A stretch of 56,902 bases of DNA, taken from the NCBI GenBank assembly GCA_948874605.1, contig CAQRXS010000001.1, positions 1 through 56,902 of the forward strand, written 5' to 3'. This DNA is from an uncultured Bacilli bacterium (GTDB taxonomy: Bacteria; Bacillota_I; Bacilli_A; RF39; UBA660). The notes beneath the pieces are model-generated. The model was not told where the DNA came from. It made no database searches and worked only from the letters and a program-made list of their open reading frames with translations. This document shows, in pieces, positions 53,411 through 56,902 of the stretch (within the stretch, counting starts at the first letter, position 1; each line of letters opens with the position of its first letter). Made by a program: the position numbers and the translations under genes.

Positions 53411-55543
53411 TTGATAATCCATTCTTTTATTATATTTATGTATCAAATTGCGTATATTTCTTAATCCATATTTTTCCAAATCAGAAGATGCTAATATTTC
53501 TTCGACTGAAATACTATCATTTTTCAAATTTCGAAGGATATATTCTTTCGCTATTTGAGCACTTATCGGTTTGTATTCTAATACTTTATCAATTCTCCCT
53601 ACAATTTCTTTTGATAAAACTCCGTCAAAGCTTTTAGAAGAAACAGAATCAAAACCAACCATGCTTTTGCCTAATTCATTACTAGTAAGAAAAATAAGTG
53701 TATGATCAAAACGAATTTTATTCCCACGTCGATCCGTAATAAAACCTTCGTCTAAAATTTGTAAAAGTAAGTTTAATACATTAGGATGAGCTTTTTCTAT
53801 TTCATCAAATAAAATTGTCGAATAAGGAGTTTCACGCAATACATCAAATACGCAAGAATCTTCATATCCAACATATCCAGGACTTGCGCCTAATAGCTTA
53901 TTAATACTTTCAGAGGAAGAATATTCACTCATATCAATACGAAGCAAATTTGTTTTTAAAGTATTACTAATAATTTTCACCGTTTCTGTCTTACCAACAC
54001 CACTACCACCAACAAGTAAAAAACTAGTTCCTTTTTGTTTAGGACATTCCAATACATCAATAAGTTCATTTAAAACAGTATCTTGCCCTAAAATTTTATC
54101 AAACAAATTCTTTTTAATATCTTCTACAACTTCTCTTTGATTTACACGAATTTTAGATTTCGTTTTTGTTTCAATTACATCAATAATATCATCTTTACAA
54201 ATCTTAATAGAATCCCGATTAGAATCAATCATATCTTTACGAGCCTGAATCTCTAAAGTAGCTTCATAAATTGCTGATTCATAATCTCCTAACTTAACAC
54301 ACTTCTCTTTTCTTTTTTTTATTTTTTCTAATTCCTTAGGAGATCGTTTATTCTGCTGTAAAGATTTTTTTAGTTTTACTCTAGCACATACAGAATCCAT
54401 TAGTTCGATAGTTTTATCTGGATTACATTTAGTAAAAAGATATTCTTCGCTACAATCATAAAAATCATTTAAATTTTCGTGTGTTAATTCTACACCATAA
54501 TGATTTTCAAAACTTGAACGCACTGCATCAAGTATTAATAACATATTTTCTTTATTTGGTTCTTCTATCAAAATTCTTTCAAATCTACGATCTAACGCTT
54601 TATCTTTTTCTAAAAACTTATGATATTCTTCTAATGTTGTCGCACCTATAACTTTGACTTCTCCTCGAGCAAGATAAGGCTTTAGAATATCAGCAGCTGC
54701 AATAGCGCCTTCAGCACCACCAGCATTAATCATCGTATGAATTTCATCAATAAACAAAATAATATTGCCTAAATGAATCACTTCTTTTATGATTTTATGA
54801 AGTCTTTCTTCGAATTCTCCACGGTATTTAGTTCCGGCAACTAACGCTCCCATTTCCAAACAAATAATTTCTGTATTCCATAGTTCTTTAGGGACATCAT
54901 GATTTTTTATTCTACGGGCTAGTTCCTCTACTAAGGCAGTTTTACCAACACCAGCTTTTCCCACCAATAAAGGATTATTTTTTTGACGGCGAAGCAAAGT
55001 TTCAATCACCTGAGTCATTTCAGCATCTCTTCCTACTATTTTTTCATGACGAGAAATATTGTCTGTAAGATTAATGCCTATCTTTAAAATCTCTAAATTT
55101 TTACTCTTGGATTCTTTTCGAAACGTTTTCTTTTTTAACTTTCCATAAATTTCATCAATTGGTAAATCAAGACTAAGTAAAATACGAAAAGCAATTCCTT
55201 CACCTTCTTCGAAAATACCTAACAACAAATGGCTTGGTGTAACAACACCTTTATTATTTTCACTTGCATCAATACTAGCAATTTCTATAACTCTTTTAAG
55301 CATTGGTGTATAAAGATTTAATTCTTGTTCACGACTTGCTTGCCCAACAGCACCTAATAATTCCTCTAAAAAGCTTTCATAAGTTAAATCATATTCACGA
55401 AATATATTACTTACTTCATTATCGCTTTTTAAAATTGCAAGCAATAAGTGCTCAGTTCCTACATATGGGTGCCGAAGTTCAAATCGTATTTTTTCAGCAT
55501 CCTTTAAAATAGTAGCTACTTCATAACCAAAATTATGAAACAT
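53402..55543 (-). CDS. ClpC-like AAA+ unfoldase, compact form
   Basis: About 713 residues; typical ClpC has about 810. Order: two Clp_N repeats (HPYVGTEHLLLAILKS and TPSHLLLGIFEE), D1 with Walker A GKAGVGKTA and Walker B ILFIDEIHTM, a UVR-like linker (KCVKLGDYESAIYEA), then D2 with GGSGVGKTE, TILFDEIEKA and the arginine finger in VGRID. MVGF in the second domain is in the place of the ClpP-docking loop, so it probably works with ClpP. The start is ATG 55543 (SD GAGGAGG); the ATG at 55558 is upstream of that site. D2 lacks the usual RRARAG...DP segment. It lies downstream of the WXG100 genes. Confidence 0.85.
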   Translation of the reverse strand: MFHNFGYEVATILKDAEKIRFELRHPYVGTEHLLLAILKSDNEVSNIFREYDLTYESFLEELLGAVGQASREQELNLYTPMLKRVIEIASIDASENNKGVVTPSHLLLGIFEEGEGIAFRILLSLDLPIDEIYGKLKKKTFRKESKSKNLEILKIGINLTDNISRHEKIVGRDAEMTQVIETLLRRQKNNPLLVGKAGVGKTALVEELARRIKNHDVPKELWNTEIICLEMGALVAGTKYRGEFEERLHKIIKEVIHLGNIILFIDEIHTMINAGGAEGAIAAADILKPYLARGEVKVIGATTLEEYHKFLEKDKALDRRFERILIEEPNKENMLLILDAVRSSFENHYGVELTHENLNDFYDCSEEYLFTKCNPDKTIELMDSVCARVKLKKSLQQNKRSPKELEKIKKRKEKCVKLGDYESAIYEATLEIQARKDMIDSNRDSIKICKDDIIDVIETKTKSKIRVNQREVVEDIKKNLFDKILGQDTVLNELIDVLECPKQKGTSFLLVGGSGVGKTETVKIISNTLKTNLLRIDMSEYSSSESINKLLGASPGYVGYEDSCVFDVLRETPYSTILFDEIEKAHPNVLNLLLQILDEGFITDRRGNKIRFDHTLIFLTSNELGKSMVGFDSVSSKSFDGVLSKEIVGRIDKVLEYKPISAQIAKEYILRNLKNDSISVEEILASSDLEKYGLRNIRNLIHKYNKRMDYQGS

Positions 55544-55600
55544 AAAAATCCTCCTCATTCATTCTATGTAATTTATGGGGAGTTTAGAAATAAAATATTC

Positions 55601-55623
55601 AAAAAAACTGCAATAAATGCAGT
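55601..55623 (-). terminator. Terminator of the ESX-like gene set
   Basis: Minus strand ACTGCA and TGCAGT pair around TTTAT, then T7. It separates the three small proteins from the ClpC-like gene. Confidence 0.8.
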
Positions 55624-55630
55624 AATTTCA

Positions 55631-56113
55631 TTATGCTCCTACACCAGGCCCTGAACTTGTAACGTTATCCGTATCTGAGTTCATTTGACCAGATAATGTC
55701 TCGTCTTGAGATGCATAAGCAGCCGCAACACTATTTACAATTTCATTTTGTGCTTCTTCTAATTTTAGTAAATAATTATTAGAAACAGTTTTTACACCTT
55801 CAACAAAATTAGTCAATGCAGTTGTTATCGCAGAACCACGGAAAGCCATATTAGGATCAACATTTTTTAATTGATCTAATACTCCTTGAACACGTGATTT
55901 ATAACTTTCAATTCCAGCTGCAATATTTGCAGCCATATCTGGTGTAACACCGGCAAGTTGCGCCCCAATGTTTTCAAGATTAAATCCTAAATATCCTGTT
56001 TTTTTTGTTGGACCATCTATAGTTCCTCCTACAATACTAGAATCTACTGCAGTAGTTCTAAGAGAATCCCTTGTAGCTGTACTAACAGTTACATCACTAC
56101 CTGTAATTGCCAT
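55631..56113 (-). CDS. ESX-like helical secreted-protein candidate
   Basis: 160 residues, with an odd N-terminal part (Ser/Thr/Gly-rich, ITGSDVTVSTATRDSL) and an Ala-rich helical hairpin: LENIGAQLAG...YKSRVQGVLDQLKN, then FRG at 91-93 where WXG proteins have W-x-G, then EGVKTVSNNYLLKLEEAQNE. A Ser/Gly/Asn tail follows. It is the last of three small genes in a row with a true WXG100 gene. A type VII secretion substrate or chaperone partner is plausible; the W is missing, so this is a guess from position and fold. Confidence 0.55.
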   Translation of the reverse strand: MAITGSDVTVSTATRDSLRTTAVDSSIVGGTIDGPTKKTGYLGFNLENIGAQLAGVTPDMAANIAAGIESYKSRVQGVLDQLKNVDPNMAFRGSAITTALTNFVEGVKTVSNNYLLKLEEAQNEIVNSVAAAYASQDETLSGQMNSDTDNVTSSGPGVGA

Positions 56114-56128
56114 ATTCTATCATCCTTT

Positions 56129-56440
56129 CTATTCGCCCTGAATCTTAATCATATTATAATCGACATTTTGCATTGCAGCAGATAAGTTTCTTATTTCTGT
56201 TTCTAATATGGAAAATAAAGTGGTATACTGCTCTGCAACGTGTTGTGCATCTAATTTAACACTTTCTAAAAAATTAATTCTTGCTTGTCCTTCCCAGTTT
56301 GCTTCACAAGCAGCAGTAATTTCATCTATTTTTTGAACTTCTTCAGCTGCTTGAGTAAGAACAATAGACCTTAATTGCTCAATATACGCTTCTACTTGAT
56401 TAATATCAAAACCATGACTTAAATCACCTATTGTTGGCAT
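56129..56440 (-). CDS. WXG100-family protein
   Basis: 103 residues, two helices joined by a turn carrying WEG (W49-E50-G51, in EANWEGQARINFLES). Length and motif match WXG100/ESAT-6-type proteins, small type VII secretion substrates or carriers. It has no signal peptide, as expected. It shares one base with the gene upstream at 56440 and is 15 bases from the next. Confidence 0.8.
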   Translation of the reverse strand: MPTIGDLSHGFDINQVEAYIEQLRSIVLTQAAEEVQKIDEITAACEANWEGQARINFLESVKLDAQHVAEQYTTLFSILETEIRNLSAAMQNVDYNMIKIQGE

Positions 56441-56766
56441 TATAAATCTCCTCTCTCTAACACTTCGATTGTAGCCGCATTTAATTTAGAGGAACTTAAC
56501 TCATCTAAATTTTTATAAGTAGTAATTGCTTTTTGAAAATCATCAATATAGCCAAATAAATTCTTTTTTACAATATCATAAGATTTTTGCAAAATAGCAT
56601 ATTTCTCAAAAAAAACATTTGATACCTCATCAGAAAAAACAGTCTTTGCATCATTCATTGCTTGATCAAATTGATTAAATAAAACTTGAAAACGTTCTAT
56701 ATAATCTTGAATTTCTAAACAAAATGCATTAATGCTTTCTTCGTTTAAACCAGCTATTTGATTCAT
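56440..56766 (-). CDS. WXG100-like small helical protein
   Basis: 108 residues, mainly two long helices (EESINAFCLEIQDYIERFQV and KYAILQKSYDIVKKNLFGYI) with a turn near VFFEKY where a WXG motif would sit, but no W-x-G. The size and its position before a true WXG100 gene suggest a partner subunit. AGGAGG precedes the ATG. A TATGATAAT-like box upstream may be its promoter. Family assignment is by size and place only. Confidence 0.5.
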   Translation of the reverse strand: MNQIAGLNEESINAFCLEIQDYIERFQVLFNQFDQAMNDAKTVFSDEVSNVFFEKYAILQKSYDIVKKNLFGYIDDFQKAITTYKNLDELSSSKLNAATIEVLERGDL

Positions 56767-56875
56767 TAGTTCCTCCTACTCTGCTACAATACTTTACAAA
56801 ATTATCATAACATAAAAAAAAATAAAATACTTCTATAAAAGCATTTATTTCAGGATAAAAACACGAAAAAAGGTA

Positions 56876-56902
56876 TTGACAAGTTATGAGGATAAAAAAA
56901 TA
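56876..56902 (+). promoter_or_regulatory. -35 box of a promoter leaving the window
   Basis: TTGACA at 56876-56881, with 17 bases before the last 4 bases of the window (AATA). The -10 would lie at or past the edge, so a + strand gene probably begins beyond it. Confidence 0.35.

Overview
The window is an AT-rich (about 70% A+T by eye) chromosomal segment from a low-GC Gram-positive bacterium of the Bacilli, most likely an uncultured host-associated lineage near the Mollicutes/Erysipelotrichia. The basis is codon bias, strong AGGAGG-type ribosome binding sites, a B. subtilis-like S10-spc-alpha gene order with zinc-type S14, no rpmD gene, a TagGH-like exporter, WXG100 proteins and BspA-like surface proteins. 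The genetic code looks standard: tryptophan is TGG, and TGA works as a stop, for example at the end of secY. I see no rRNA, tRNA, CRISPR array or intact insertion sequence.

Layout. 1-3470 (+) holds the end of a membrane transporter, a heparinase II/III-like lyase and a transglutaminase-like protein. The last gene sits between two copies of a structured intergenic element. 3468-11166 holds an HD-domain protein (-), then a + strand block: an unknown protein whose start is out of frame by one base at an A8 tract, an AraC regulator, an ABC exporter, and a two-component/ABC module (regulator, ATPase, permease, kinase) with a direct-repeat operator. A DnaJ-domain coiled-coil protein follows. 12740-19651 (-) is a surface-polysaccharide locus: a TagH/TagG-like exporter, three glycosyltransferase genes including a GtrB-like one, and a GT-C-like membrane protein. 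19709-26118 (-) carries a HelD-like helicase behind an apparent attenuator, cysS, and unknown genes including two with mTERF-like helical repeats.

26341-28850 (+) is an NMT1/THI5-type ABC importer behind a leader terminator. 28863-37411 (-) holds a decayed DUF3781 gene, an APH-like kinase, trpS, a DUF1292-like protein, a large membrane coiled-coil gene split by an in-frame TAA, and two tandem BspA-like surface proteins that share promoter and terminator modules. 37529-51408 (-) is the uninterrupted S10-spc-alpha operon, from rpsJ to rplQ, with secY, adk, map, infA and rpoA. 51713-56766 (-) holds an NHEJ pair (ligase and Ku), a ClpC-like ATPase and three small WXG100/ESX-like proteins, probably the start of a type VII secretion locus that continues beyond the window.

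The features most worth a second look are regulatory: the A8 frame switch, the paired structured elements flanking the transglutaminase gene, the attenuator-like leaders before helD and the NMT1 importer, the shared 19-bp-spacer promoters of the BspA-like genes (one with a G7 tract), and the in-frame stop in the 31746-33893 gene. All functional calls rest on recognition of family motifs by eye; no database search was run.
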